DNA of 64,000 nt from Jackrogersella multiformis (taxonomy: Eukaryota > Ascomycota > Sordariomycetes > Xylariales > Hypoxylaceae). Below are positions 9,962 through 20,029 of this stretch, piece by piece; position 1 is the first letter of the stretch, and each line of letters opens with the position of its first letter. The position numbers were made by a program, and so were the translations under genes. Where the stretch lies: assembly GCA_902806575.1 (NCBI GenBank), contig CADCXD010000001.1:2232001-2296000 (forward strand), given 5' to 3'. The notes below the pieces were generated by a model that saw only the letters and a list, made by a program, of their open reading frames with translations, made no database searches and was not told the DNA's origin.

Positions 9962-12302
9962 ATGTCGAGCCTTAGGTCTCTCTACGCTTCCGGAGCCGAT
10001 CATCCGGAGCTGAAGACCAACATGGACGTAGATTATGTAATTCATTACAAAGTTTCTACCGACAACGCTGAAGCCGAAGCTGGTTTTATCCAGCTAATAG
10101 AAGCTATTACTAAGGTTGGGCTCGCATCTGAAGTTCGACATGGCGACGGCACCTCTCTGCTAGTCTTCGTCAAGGTAGAAGCTGAGAAGCATCTCGCCAA
10201 TCACATCTACCGTGAACGCGTCCAGGATTGGCTGTATGGTGTTAGAATCACCGCGCCGGACAAGGACGTGGGCAAAGAATTCGCCAACCAGTCTATTAGT
10301 GAAGCTGAGCGACTGCGTACCGTCTATCTACTCATCACCAAACCCAAGAACGAAGGGGGCGCAGGAATTACCCCTAAGATCGCTCAGTGGAAGAACGTCA
10401 TATCCATCTTCCCGCTTCACAATCACGCTTTCAACCGTCAATGGATCAAGCAATGGAGTACCAAGTACTTCCTAAACGAGCAGGACCTCGACCAGATTCG
10501 CGACAAGTTTGGTGAGAGCGTTGCTTTTTACTTCGCCTTCTTACAATCCTACTTTACCTTCTTGCTCTTCCCGGCCGCATTTGGATTCGGTGCTTGGCTC
10601 ATACTCGGTCGTTACTCGTGGTTCTATGCCACTGTCAACTCTCTCTGGTCTATTATCTTCTTCGAATGGTGGAAGAAGAAGGAGGTCGATCTTGCTGTTC
10701 AATGGGGCGTTCGCGGAGTATCGCGTATCCAACGTCCTCGAACACAGTTCAGATGGGAGCATGAAGCAGCAGATCCGGTAACTGGCGAAGCTGTGAAGGT
10801 TTATTCCCCGGTTAAGAGACTGCAAACTCAGTTGCTCCAGATTCCATTCGCACTAGGATGTTTTGCAATTCTTGGAGCTATTTATGTCTTCTGCTTCTCT
10901 ATTGAGATCTTCCTCTCCGAAATCTACAACGGCCCGTTTAAGTCCTACCTGGTTTGTAAACCCCTTTCAAGATGGATGATGAGTGATCTAATTATATCTT
11001 AGACGTTCACCCCGACAATCATTCTCACCGGAGCGTTACCGACACTATCAACTATTCTCGGTAATTTCGCCGAGAAGCTCACCGATAAGGAGAACTACAA
11101 GACTATCGACAGTGAGCATATCACCCCCCGCAAGTTCTTAACAGTATATGAGTATATGACTAACACGTCTGCAGCTCACCACGCCGCTCTAGTTAATAAG
11201 TTATTCATTATTAACTTCATCACCTCGTATACTCCCCTTTTCCTGAGTGCATTCGTTTATATGCCATTTGGAAACCTTCTAGTACCGTACCTTGACATTT
11301 TCAAGGCTACAGCCGAGAAGTTTTCTAACGAGAAATCGATCACTACTCAGAGCTTCCAGGTCAATCCCGATCGCCTAAGGAAACAGATGATCTACTTCAC
11401 GGTAACAGCCCAGATTGTGAATTTCGCGCTTGAAGTTATCGTACCATACGTAAAACGTAAAGCTTTCCAGGAAGTTGAGAAGGTTCAATCCAAGGGTAAG
11501 GCTTCAACTGCCAACGACGTACCCGATGAACACGTTTTCCTTGAAAGAGTCCGCCATGAAGCACAGCTTGACGTCTACGATGTAACTGTCGACTACAGAG
11601 AGATGGTCGTTCAGTTTGGCTACCTATCACTCTTCTCGGCAGTCTGGCCGCTCACACCTCTCTGTTTCTTCTTCAACAATTGGATAGAGCTTCGGTCAGA
11701 CGCCATGAAGATTGCGGTTACCAGCCAAAGGCCTATTCCGTGGAGAGCTGACTCGATTGGTCCCTGGCTCAACGCACTAGGATTCCTATCTTGGTTCGGA
11801 AGTCTTGTGAGCTCTGCTATCGTGTATCTCTTCAGCGGCGATTCAGAGGGGCCTGGCGGTGACCCGTCCAACATCGTTGCTTGGGGGCTTCTGTTGAGTA
11901 TCCTTGTTTCCGAACACGTATACCTGGCCGCTCAATTTACTGTTCGCTATGCGTTGAGCCAGATCGACAGCCCTGGTTTACAAAAGGAGAGAGCAGAGCG
12001 CTTTTCCATGAGGAAGCAGCTACTAGAGGAGAGTCTCGGACCCGAAGTCACAGAGAAACCCCTTCCTCCTACGCCACAGGCTGGGGAAAAGATCACCCGG
12101 AAGTCACTAGAAGATGAAGCTCGGAGGATATCTATCCAGGGCGGAGGAACCCCTGAGCAACTGTACGAGTATTTTCCTCAGCTCCGACTAAATAGTAGTT
12201 TGCTAATGTGTCTGTAGGTTCTGGTTAAGACAACAAGGGATGGATGAGACTATTCAGATAGGTCGACAACTGATCTCTCAGACAAAAACGGCTAAGAACT
12301 AG
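9962..12302 (+). CDS. TMEM16/anoctamin family calcium-dependent lipid scramblase
   Basis: Membrane protein of the fungal TMEM16 group (relatives: nhTMEM16 and afTMEM16, and more distantly yeast Ist2), expected to scramble phospholipids between leaflets in response to calcium. Exons are 9962-10951, 11003-11111, 11175-12162 and 12218-12302, giving 723 residues, close to the roughly 735 of nhTMEM16. The N-terminal cytosolic ferredoxin-like domain (VDYVIHYKV) is followed by about ten membrane helices. The five acidic calcium ligands are all present by alignment from memory: E453 (NFALEVIVPY), D506 and E509 (VDYREMVVQFGY), E538 and D542 (NNWIELRSDAMK). The last exon (FWLRQQGMDETIQIGRQLI) gives the short amphipathic tail that swaps between subunits in nhTMEM16; the long PIP-binding tail of Ist2 is absent. 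Family is very sure; activity is inferred. Confidence 0.95.
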
Positions 12303-12937
12303 GTGTCAAGGCCGCTACGAGCTACCTGGGATGTCGTCGAAGGGATCATGCTAGTCTTAGCATTAACGACAGTGGTGAGTTTAGTGGTAGGATAGTCCAT
12401 ATTGGTCTATCCGTTTAATAATCGAGTAGCCGTTGTCTCTCATGTCTTAAATATTCCAGTGAAGTTGTGCGTGGTATAATACGACAACATTGTAGATCTT
12501 GCATTTACAACTAGGAGCATAAAATAAGAGACGAAACATTTGTCCTTCTTATAATACCTAAGAAGTATAAGTCCTACCTATGTGAGTATTCACGGATCTT
12601 CTCTTTCAAAAGGTCTACCCAAGAGGTGGGTAGTTACGAATCAAGTCATCTGAAGTAGAAGTTGATATATTCTATCAAACTGATTATAAACCAATGATCC
12701 CATCCAACCCGCGCCACCTAACTAACACAGAAGAAATAAATTCAAGCCAGCGGTTTTCAGCCACACCCACCATGCTAGAACGGATCATCTTCGTCTCTAT
12801 TTTCGTCCCGCTCCGCCCATACCATCTTAGCCAGGTACCCTACCTAGGTTAAGTAATCGATGCTGCCTGCCTGCCAAAAAAAGAAAAAACAAACAAAAAC
12901 CTTCCCCAAGGAAGAAAGGCGGGAAGAGCGGAAACTT
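12303..12937. other. Intergenic, tail-to-tail
   Basis: About 0.63 kb between the stops of the scramblase gene and the DUF4360-like gene. AT-rich, one CCTAGG motif near 12843. Nothing coding is seen. Confidence 0.6.
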
Positions 12938-13764
12938 CTAGCACCGCCTCCAGACGTAGCTCCAGCTCTCGGAGGCGGTGGTGTGGGGGTCCTTGCCGAA
13001 GTAGGCGTACCTGGCGCCGTCGGCCTGCAGGGCGACGCGGAAGTTGACGTTGAGCAGGCCGACGTCGCCGGCCGCGCCCGCGCACGGCGAGTACACCACC
13101 TGGCCGTCGGGCACCGTGCTGTGCGCCTCCACGTCCTGGTTCAGCTGGCCGGCGCCGTCGTTCGCGAGCGTGCCGCGGATCGTGGCCTAAGGCGGGGGTT
13201 AGCTGGATGGAGAGGTAGATGTATTGAAGGAAGGAGGGAGGGAGGGAGGGAGAGAAGTGAGGAGACGGAGTGATGAGAATATCACCGCTTGTTGACACCG
13301 TGGTATGTACGAGAAAAAGAAAACTAGGGAAACCACATAAACAGAAAAAAACATACCGTCCTCCCGGCATCCTCGCTCCAGAAGCTAGTAACGTAGTAAT
13401 CCAACGAGGCGCCGGGGTCGAGCACAAGATGGCCCCTGACATAGACGTCGCGGACGCCGACCTGCCAGCCGGCGGCGGACCCGGCGATGGACAGGTGGGC
13501 CTGGCAGCTGACGGAGCAGTCGGCGACGTCGGCGTTGGTGCGGGCCTCGAAGGAGTTGAGCCGCAGCGAGATGTCGCTGAAGCCGCCGGTGCGGTCCACG
13601 GCCGGCGACGCCGACGGGCACCCGCTGCCCGAGTACGACACCGACACGATGCGCGGGAGCGAGGCCGGCGCGTCGCGCGCTGCGAGCTCGGAGGATGTGG
13701 TGGTGATGGTGGGTGCCGAGGCAGCGAGCCCGGAGAGGAGTGGGAGGAGGGATGTGGGACGCAT
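12938..13764 (-). CDS. Small secreted protein, DUF4360-like
   Basis: Predicted secreted protein of 218 residues. Exons are 13764-13357 and 13186-12938, joined in phase 0 (GRT|ATIRGTL). The N-terminus MRPTSLLPLLSGLAASAP is a signal peptide with a short hydrophobic core and Ala-Ser-Ala before the likely cut. The mature part begins PRIVSVSYSGSGCPS and continues with FSDISLRLNSFEA, DCSVSCQAHLSI, WQVGVRDVYVRGHL, LDYYVTSFWSEDA and ends SWSYVWRRC, which is the pattern of fungal DUF4360 proteins (beta-rich, several cysteines, unknown function). The exons are GC-rich compared with the flanks. The opposite strand is also open over long stretches, a by-product of this GC-rich codon use. Neighbouring genes give no functional hint. 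Family assignment is from pattern memory, reasonably sure. Confidence 0.8.
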
Positions 13765-15222
13765 TTTTGGGGGTGGGTGAGTAGCGTGTAGTATGTAGTG
13801 TGTAGGTAAATTTGCGTGAGTTAAGGGGGTTGGGTGATTGTCTATTTTCTAGTATTAGACTATGTTCAACACCGAGATAGCTAAGTTGGTGAAGAAGACA
13901 ACGAGAATGAATAGGACGATAGTTGTAATAGTATGTATGAACAGCTAGATTAAGTAGATATTGTATGTGGTTGCTGTAGCGAAAAGTAGATCATTTCCTA
14001 TATCCGGCTTTGAGACGCGGAGGGCCCGAGGTTTTATAGACGAAGATAGATAGATGTCTTGCTCGTCCGATCTATCTATCACACGAGCTCCTAACGGTGA
14101 AAGCCAGAAGAACTGCCTTGCTCCGTGCCAATTACTCGCAGCGAATCCAATCTCGAAAGTTATCGATGCTGAGCATCTGGCCCACGGTCCATGGCCATGT
14201 CCGGCCCTTCTCGATATTCGTCCCCGAACAGACGTCGTCGTCATCAGAGCCGAAAAGAAGTTGACAGTATATACGTCCCTGTCTAACCCCTACATTGGAC
14301 TCGAAACAATAGTAACGAGCTTTTCGCTTTGGCGAGGGCCGCAACCAACGGGACAGCTGGGCGATGTATTTTAGCCATATTAACCAGCTACCCGTCGCGT
14401 GCTCGGGAAAAAAGGTTGGAGCCCCGGGACCCTGAAATAGTCAAGTGGACCATCCTACCACTATCCAGCGTCCCGGGTAATAAGAGCACGGCGCGACAGG
14501 GTACCGATGGTAGGTTAGGTCTAGAATGCCTCGCCTAGTCCAGACGTCCAGCCTTTAATCTGCGGTGCGCGAGACTGGGTCAGTCTATGTAGCCCTCCCC
14601 AGCTGCCAATCCAACCCAATCCAGCTCTGTACCTTGCATACTGGACAGTTTTACAACTTGAGAGCATGAAACTAGACTATTCCTAGGCCCGTTCCGACGC
14701 GATATATTTAGGACGAAAAGCATGGTGTTTATTCTGACTCTGAGTCTAGATTTCGTCCTGATATTTGGTGCTATTTATGGAATTCCGTCGTCGCAGCTTT
14801 AATCTCCCTGGTTTGTAAGATGAGCCTAGACCGCGTAATCGGTCCACTGTTGTCTGAATTGCTTTATCATAGCACCTAGACCTGTCGTGGAGCTTTGTGA
14901 ATGACTGATAGCTCCTTTATAGCGACCTGTAGCGTCGAGAGACGGGATGGCTCGAAAACAGGCACGAAAATCTATGTTTGATAGCCGATATTTGTTGTAG
15001 TAGAATCGATTCGTCTGGACATACGTCTCGCCATGACGAGCCCTTGTAGTTGCAATTCGTCTTTGTCGTCCACCAATAGCAAACTCCCAAAATAGACACG
15101 CCTCATAGCGTGTAGTAGATGCTCCCTTAGCATGTAGCTTCTTTTTTAGATGCTACCCCAGAACGCCAGTTCCTGACCCAATACCACATCATATGCAATA
15201 TAACCCAGATCCCGAATCATTA
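13765..15222. other. Intergenic, DUF4360 promoter side and Pex12 3' side
   Basis: About 1.46 kb. A pair of inverted GATA-containing runs (GATAGATAGAT at 14045-14055 and ATCTATCTATC at 14070-14080) lies about 0.3 kb upstream of the DUF4360 gene and could bind GATA factors. ORFs of 99-106 codons on both strands at 13945-14374 overlap each other and show no family pattern. Nothing else is supported. Confidence 0.5.
14045..14080. promoter_or_regulatory. Inverted GATA-run pair
   Basis: GATAGATAGAT and, after 14 bases, ATCTATCTATC form an inverted pair about 0.3 kb upstream of the DUF4360-like gene. GATA factors (nitrogen or light regulators in fungi) recognise such HGATAR sites; binding is inference. 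Confidence 0.3.
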
Positions 15223-16509
15223 TCAGACCATGATGCGTCTTAGACCCTCCGTGCCACCGAGGACCCGACGTCCTGTCACGGCACATCTGCCCTGCCCGCT
15301 CTCCCACTTGCCCGCGTGGTTGGCCATGAATTCCTCTTGCCTCGGGTGTGAGCCCTCAATCCACTTGTGTATGCAGGCGTAGCAGTAAACCACACCTGTC
15401 TGGCAGGCCGTCGCCGTTGTGATCTCGTCCTCGCAGATAGGGCATAACTCGGAATCCTCCGGCGCAGGTACGGTGAGGATAGGGAGCAACGACGGAGTGG
15501 CGATTGGCGCGTTCTCGGCCAGCGGTACCTTGATTTGACCCTCCTCCTCTTTCTCCTTGCTCCCACTCCGGCCTTTGTTCTGAGCTACCTTGACCCCTAA
15601 CGTGGACAGGCCGGACACGACGGGAGGTGGTAACTCGAGGTTCTCAGCCGCTTTCCTCGACAATTGCTTCGCGAAATCTGACGCGTACCACCACTCGAGG
15701 AACTTCAATGCGAAAATGCTCGTCGGCAGCAACACCGACAAGCTGCCCAATAACCTCGGGCCCATCGTTCTCGGGTTAAAGATACTAGTGGCCGCGGGCA
15801 CATTTCCCACCTTGTGTTTGCTTAGTGCCTCAATGGCCTTGAAATCCGCCGCGTTCATTCTGCGTATCCGCGTTCCGATGAGCCACATGAACGGATTATG
15901 GTACTTGGAGCTGTCGAACAGATACGCCAGATTAAACGCGATGATGCTGAAGTAATACGCGGCATGCACGCTCGGGTAAACGTTGCGTATGAACCACTTG
16001 TAGTAATGCATAAACCGCTGCTTTAACGTCGGATTCGCGGGCATGCGCGTGTAGTTTGCACCGAGCAGGGCTCTCGGGGCCTCGATCTCGTGGCTCTCAT
16101 CCAGCTTCCGTTTGAGGTACGGCAGGCCGACCATAACAGCTAAATTCTTCCATATATCCGTGCCACCAATTTTCAGCGTCTCCCTTACCAACTCCGGGGC
16201 AAGGGATGCGGCGCGCGGTATTTCGGCTTGTAGAGATTTTTCTCGTTTCAGGCCGTAGAAGTGTTCGGTGAAGCTTCCGCCGCGCGTTTTTAGGTAGTAA
16301 CGCTCGACGACGAGCATAATAAGGGCGTAAAGTTCATCGAAGGAGTTGAGGGCGCGAAGGAGGTAGCGAGGGTAGCGATGAGTTGCAACTGTGAGGAGGT
16401 ATCGTAGGGTCGGTGGCAGAAGAGTGTTGAGCTGCTGCTCTGAGAGGAGCTCGAACAGCGACGGCTTCTGGTCATCGAACGTGCCCTGAAGGGCTGTGAC
16501 GAACTCCAT
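15223..16509 (-). CDS. pex12: Peroxin Pex12, RING-type peroxisomal E3 ligase component
   Basis: Intronless gene for a 428-residue peroxisomal membrane protein. With Pex2 and Pex10 it forms the RING ligase channel that ubiquitinates and recycles the Pex5 import receptor. The N-terminal Pex2/Pex12 domain contains the membrane helices (YYLKTRGGSFTEHFYGLKR, then YYKWFIRNVYPSVHAAYYF). A charged linker (GRSGSKEKEEEG) precedes the RING at about residues 356-410: CPIC, TACQTGVVYCYACIHKW and a distant GRCAVTGRRV. As usual for Pex12, the RING lacks several zinc ligands, so it should bind only one zinc. The start is the first ATG of the frame and gives the usual MEFVTALQGTFDDQKPSLFE opening of fungal Pex12. 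The carnitine acetyltransferase in this window carries a PTS1 and so depends on this import machinery. Very confident. Confidence 0.96.
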   Translation of the reverse strand: MEFVTALQGTFDDQKPSLFELLSEQQLNTLLPPTLRYLLTVATHRYPRYLLRALNSFDELYALIMLVVERYYLKTRGGSFTEHFYGLKREKSLQAEIPRAASLAPELVRETLKIGGTDIWKNLAVMVGLPYLKRKLDESHEIEAPRALLGANYTRMPANPTLKQRFMHYYKWFIRNVYPSVHAAYYFSIIAFNLAYLFDSSKYHNPFMWLIGTRIRRMNAADFKAIEALSKHKVGNVPAATSIFNPRTMGPRLLGSLSVLLPTSIFALKFLEWWYASDFAKQLSRKAAENLELPPPVVSGLSTLGVKVAQNKGRSGSKEKEEEGQIKVPLAENAPIATPSLLPILTVPAPEDSELCPICEDEITTATACQTGVVYCYACIHKWIEGSHPRQEEFMANHAGKWESGQGRCAVTGRRVLGGTEGLRRIMV

Positions 16510-17099
16510 GTTGGCTACCTAAACTTATATTATCTAATTGGATGTTAGGAAAGGACCATGTTTTTTTACGGAAGAAGTTGTACCAGTGGCGGTAAGGTTA
16601 TAACAATAGTGTAAGAAAACACGATCAAAAAAAAATCATGTTCAGGATGAGATTGATAACGTGCCGAGGTTGACGTGAAATGAATTGAATGAATCAAAGC
16701 TCGGGCCACAAAATTAGGGACCTAGTTAGGTACTTACTATTTTAGGTAGCTTCCAGGGTTATCCAGGGTTACCCTTGGAGGCCCATAACGTGTAACCGCT
16801 AAATCGGATAGCCACTATATTTCAAAGTATAATTCGACTGTTTTTAAGTCTACGTGTATATACCTAAATACTTATATTTATATGTACTTCTTTACCGTTA
16901 TATCATTCTAAGGTTTAGGTACATATCTAGGTACATATCCATGTATCATAAACTGTCTCCTATTCCACATAATTTATAACCGGTTCACAAACAGCACGTC
17001 ACCCTGAAGCGAAGCAAACTCCCAAACTCCGATCTAGGCTGTACCTTACAAGTATGTAAGTATGAGAGGGAAAAGGAGACGGAGGACGAGGAATTCAAA
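16510..17099. other. Intergenic, Pex12 promoter and F-box 3' region
   Basis: About 0.6 kb, strongly AT-rich, with several truncated CCTAGG/AGGTAC repeats near 16719-16745 and 16915-16935. No coding signal seen. Confidence 0.55.
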
Positions 17100-18858
17100 C
17101 TAATCGTCTCTCCACGTCACCCAAGAAATTGCCGGAAAATCTATCTCGAACCCGGGCTCGTCTTCTTCATCGTCGCCGTCGTCGTCATCTACTGGCTCAC
17201 CCGGCTCGTAGTCGTCAGGCTGATCCTCCGCCGTAGGCATGAAATCGTGCATGAGAGCTCTATAGCCGTCCTGTTCTGTGACCCTATCCGAAACCTTCCA
17301 GAATGCGGTGGGCCCGGCTGGGCCGCGTGGATCAAAATCTCTAGAGGCGAATGTTCAGCACGCAGCAGATGGTAAGTTGGATGAAACCCGGTGGAGACCT
17401 ACGCATCGAACCAGTTACCTAGAACGCCTTTGGCGCTCTTGACTCCGCCGATCTGGACACTCTCGCTACGCCATCTTTCCACGCCGCCAAATACGGAGAA
17501 AGTCGTCCAGCGTACCTCACCTTCACGCGTTAGACGCACGGAGCCTTTACCCCCCAGGTCATCATTAGCACGTCCGACGTTCTGAAAGCAGGAAGAGAAC
17601 ACACCTCTCATACCTCTCAAGTCAGAGTTAGCGTTCTCGTCGTAGCTGTCGTCAAGAGACCGGGACATCCCCTCGAAATGCACAACGGGAAGTTCTTGTC
17701 CGTCGTCCGGCCCGGGAGGTTCGATCCTAGTCACGCGGATCTTCATGATGATCAGGCGCGTGGCCTCGCCGTCGTCAATAGTAGGCGGAAGGATGTGCCC
17801 CGCCGGCCGGTCATCGTCGGTGAAGTTGTAGGCGAAGAAGTCAGTGTAGTCTAGAAAACAGACAACGCGTAGCCAGGACCCCGTCACGGCGTACGGGTCT
17901 TGGAGCTCTAGCGGATCCGGCTCGCGGACGATAGGAACCGGTTTGTAGCTCTGCGGCCACGTCCCTGCGAAAGGCAACTCCCAGAAGTTCTTACACACAG
18001 GGAATTTGGTGAGACCTAGCTTCCGAAGGTTGGCTCCGATCACGATTAAGATTGCCTCGACCTTCTCCCAGTCCACGCGGTCCGTCGAGTCGTCCATGAA
18101 TGGGCCCCACTTCGTCCTCTCGGTATACTGTCTGAGGTCGTAGACCTTGGAGCAGGCATAGGGCCTTATCCTACTACGTCTCGTCCGGTGGGCTTCTGGG
18201 TGTGCGTACAGCATGGGTACCCCGTAGAGACAATGCAGATGCGCGCTCTGCCAATGGTCGGTATGTAGAGACGAGTGAAAGGACCCTTCACTAGTGCACT
18301 CTTGGCGGGCGCGCTCGTAGATGAAAGACCGGCACAGGAATGCGGATTGGTTAGTTTCGTCCTCAAAAATGGCGCTTAGGAGGTCGGCGTTGCGGGAGGC
18401 CGGATGGGTCGTCGACCGCACTCGCTCGGTATCGGTGGCGGCATTGCGGAGAAAAGATTTGATAGTTTCGTATACGAAGGGAAGCTCGTTCTTCTACATG
18501 AGATCACATTAGGAATTGAGCGGGTTTGCATTGCAAGCCAGGAGGAGGAGGTATGTATGACGGATGTGTGCAAGCAGGGAGGCTCGGCAAAGCATCGCAC
18601 CTTATCCTCGACACGCTCTCGACGACATATAACTTGCAGTCGGACAGTATCCTTAAGGGCTTGTTCCCAGTTCACGTTGGATTTGACTGGAGGTTTGTCG
18701 AAATTGCCAAGGTAGACAGCTTTGAAGAGTGATGTGTTCTCATTGACGGCATGATAGAAGCTCTTGCAAATGCGGGGGATCCGCGCCAAGTCGGATGGCT
18801 CGACGTAACCCAGGACATGCTGTACGATCTCGGGCGGAAGTTCCGTCAATGGGACCAT
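17100..18858 (-). CDS. F-box protein (SCF substrate-recognition type)
   Basis: Likely substrate adaptor of an SCF ubiquitin ligase. Exons are 18858-18601, 18493-17403 and 17340-17100, giving about 529 residues in frame. The F-box is at residues 1-45: VPLTELPPEIVQHVLGYVEP, then DLARIPRICKSFYHAV, a clear match with the conserved Leu-Pro, Ile/Val and Trp/Phe positions. The rest has a pattern common in filamentous-fungus F-box proteins of unknown target: FVYETIKSFLRNA, SFIYERARQE, FEGMSRSLDD, VRLTREGEVRWTTFS and a C-terminal FDPRGPAGPTAFWK. The end is very acidic (DDDDGDDEEDE). The start was chosen at the ATG before VPLTEL; the open frame continues upstream only to a GTG. The second acceptor is a TAGAAG pair, so one extra lysine is optional. 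F-box confident, substrate unknown. Confidence 0.9.
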
Positions 18859-20029
18859 CGTTTTCTGATCTGATGAATACCTAGGCACTAATATGTATTA
18901 GGAGTACAGAGATCAGAAGTAGTATCTTGAAGTAAAGTCGTAAGGTCGTAAGGTCGGTCGTAGTAATAACCCGCCATAGCTTATATAAGTTTAACTTGTC
19001 CACGAAGCCGGAGGATGGGTGGAGAGTCGTAATTCGGGATTAAGTCTTAAGGATTCGGAGTTAATGTACCTACCTAGGGGTACCTATGTAATCATCGCGC
19101 CATTTCCCCAGTCGAACTCTAAAAGTCCGGTCCTTAAATCTGAACCCCCGAACCCCCACTAGAAGGGGTCCCTCGATGGGTAGCCGCTTTCCTCCGCGGT
19201 CTAATAGTTAGTTCTTGCAACTAGCAAGCAAGGCTTAAGTACGCCATATGTACACTACTCCGGATCATCGTAACTACCTAGGTAGGTAGGTAACAAGGAA
19301 GAACCATACACATATACTACCTAGGTACCTAAGTAGGTAATTAGGTAGTTTAAGATCATACTGGGGTATTCAGAACCCCCACGTTTCTAATTATCTAACC
19401 TAGCTGGTCTTTACAATACACAATTAAATATAGCGAGAGAACCCCTGGTGGTCTTTGTAGAAGTATTATAAATTCAACCATCTTAGCATGCATACACTAA
19501 GCTGATATTGATGGCCCTGGTAGCCCTCGAAAAATTCTAAACCAACCAACCGATATGATTTTGACTGTTTTCCGGCATTAATGCTAAACCCGTAGATACT
19601 CGGACTGTAAAATAATACTAAGGAAACAGGATTCAAGATCAAGATCATGATATATATCGGGACACTTAATCACTTCGCCAGTGTTTTGGTAAATCGTAAA
19701 TATGTATATGTATCGAATAGCAGCAAATATCACACAAATGTGTGGGTGTGACCGTGCGGCGTCGTTGCGTCGTTGTGGGTATATATAGCGAGATCGCGGT
19801 TTTTAGGTACAACAGTAATATAAAAGCATTTCAAGGTCCCACATCCCCCCTTCGAAAGGTAGATGGATACTCTGGTAGATAGTATAATCACCGCAAAGAA
19901 AAAATTTCGATGTCGCTTGTCCATAATCCGTCCCTCGTCTTCATACATCGGTTATCCATCCTCGGAATCTCGTTCATCGTATTTCCATATATTCCGTAAT
20001 TCTTCTTTTTTTGCTTGTAATATGCTTCG
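18859..20029. other. Intergenic, F-box promoter and transcription-factor 3' region
   Basis: About 1.17 kb, AT-rich. A short tandem GTCGTAAG repeat lies near 18937-18952, directly in the F-box upstream region. Several TACCTAGGTA-type motifs occur at 19070-19085, 19275-19292 and 19317-19340. No protein-coding signal seen. Confidence 0.55.

Noticed and set aside
12860..13791. Long plus-strand ORFs opposite the DUF4360-like gene
   Set aside because: They are antisense shadows of GC-rich exons; the minus strand has a signal peptide, proper splice sites and a family pattern.
13945..14374. ORFs of about 100 codons on both strands
   Set aside because: They overlap each other antisense and show no conserved pattern.
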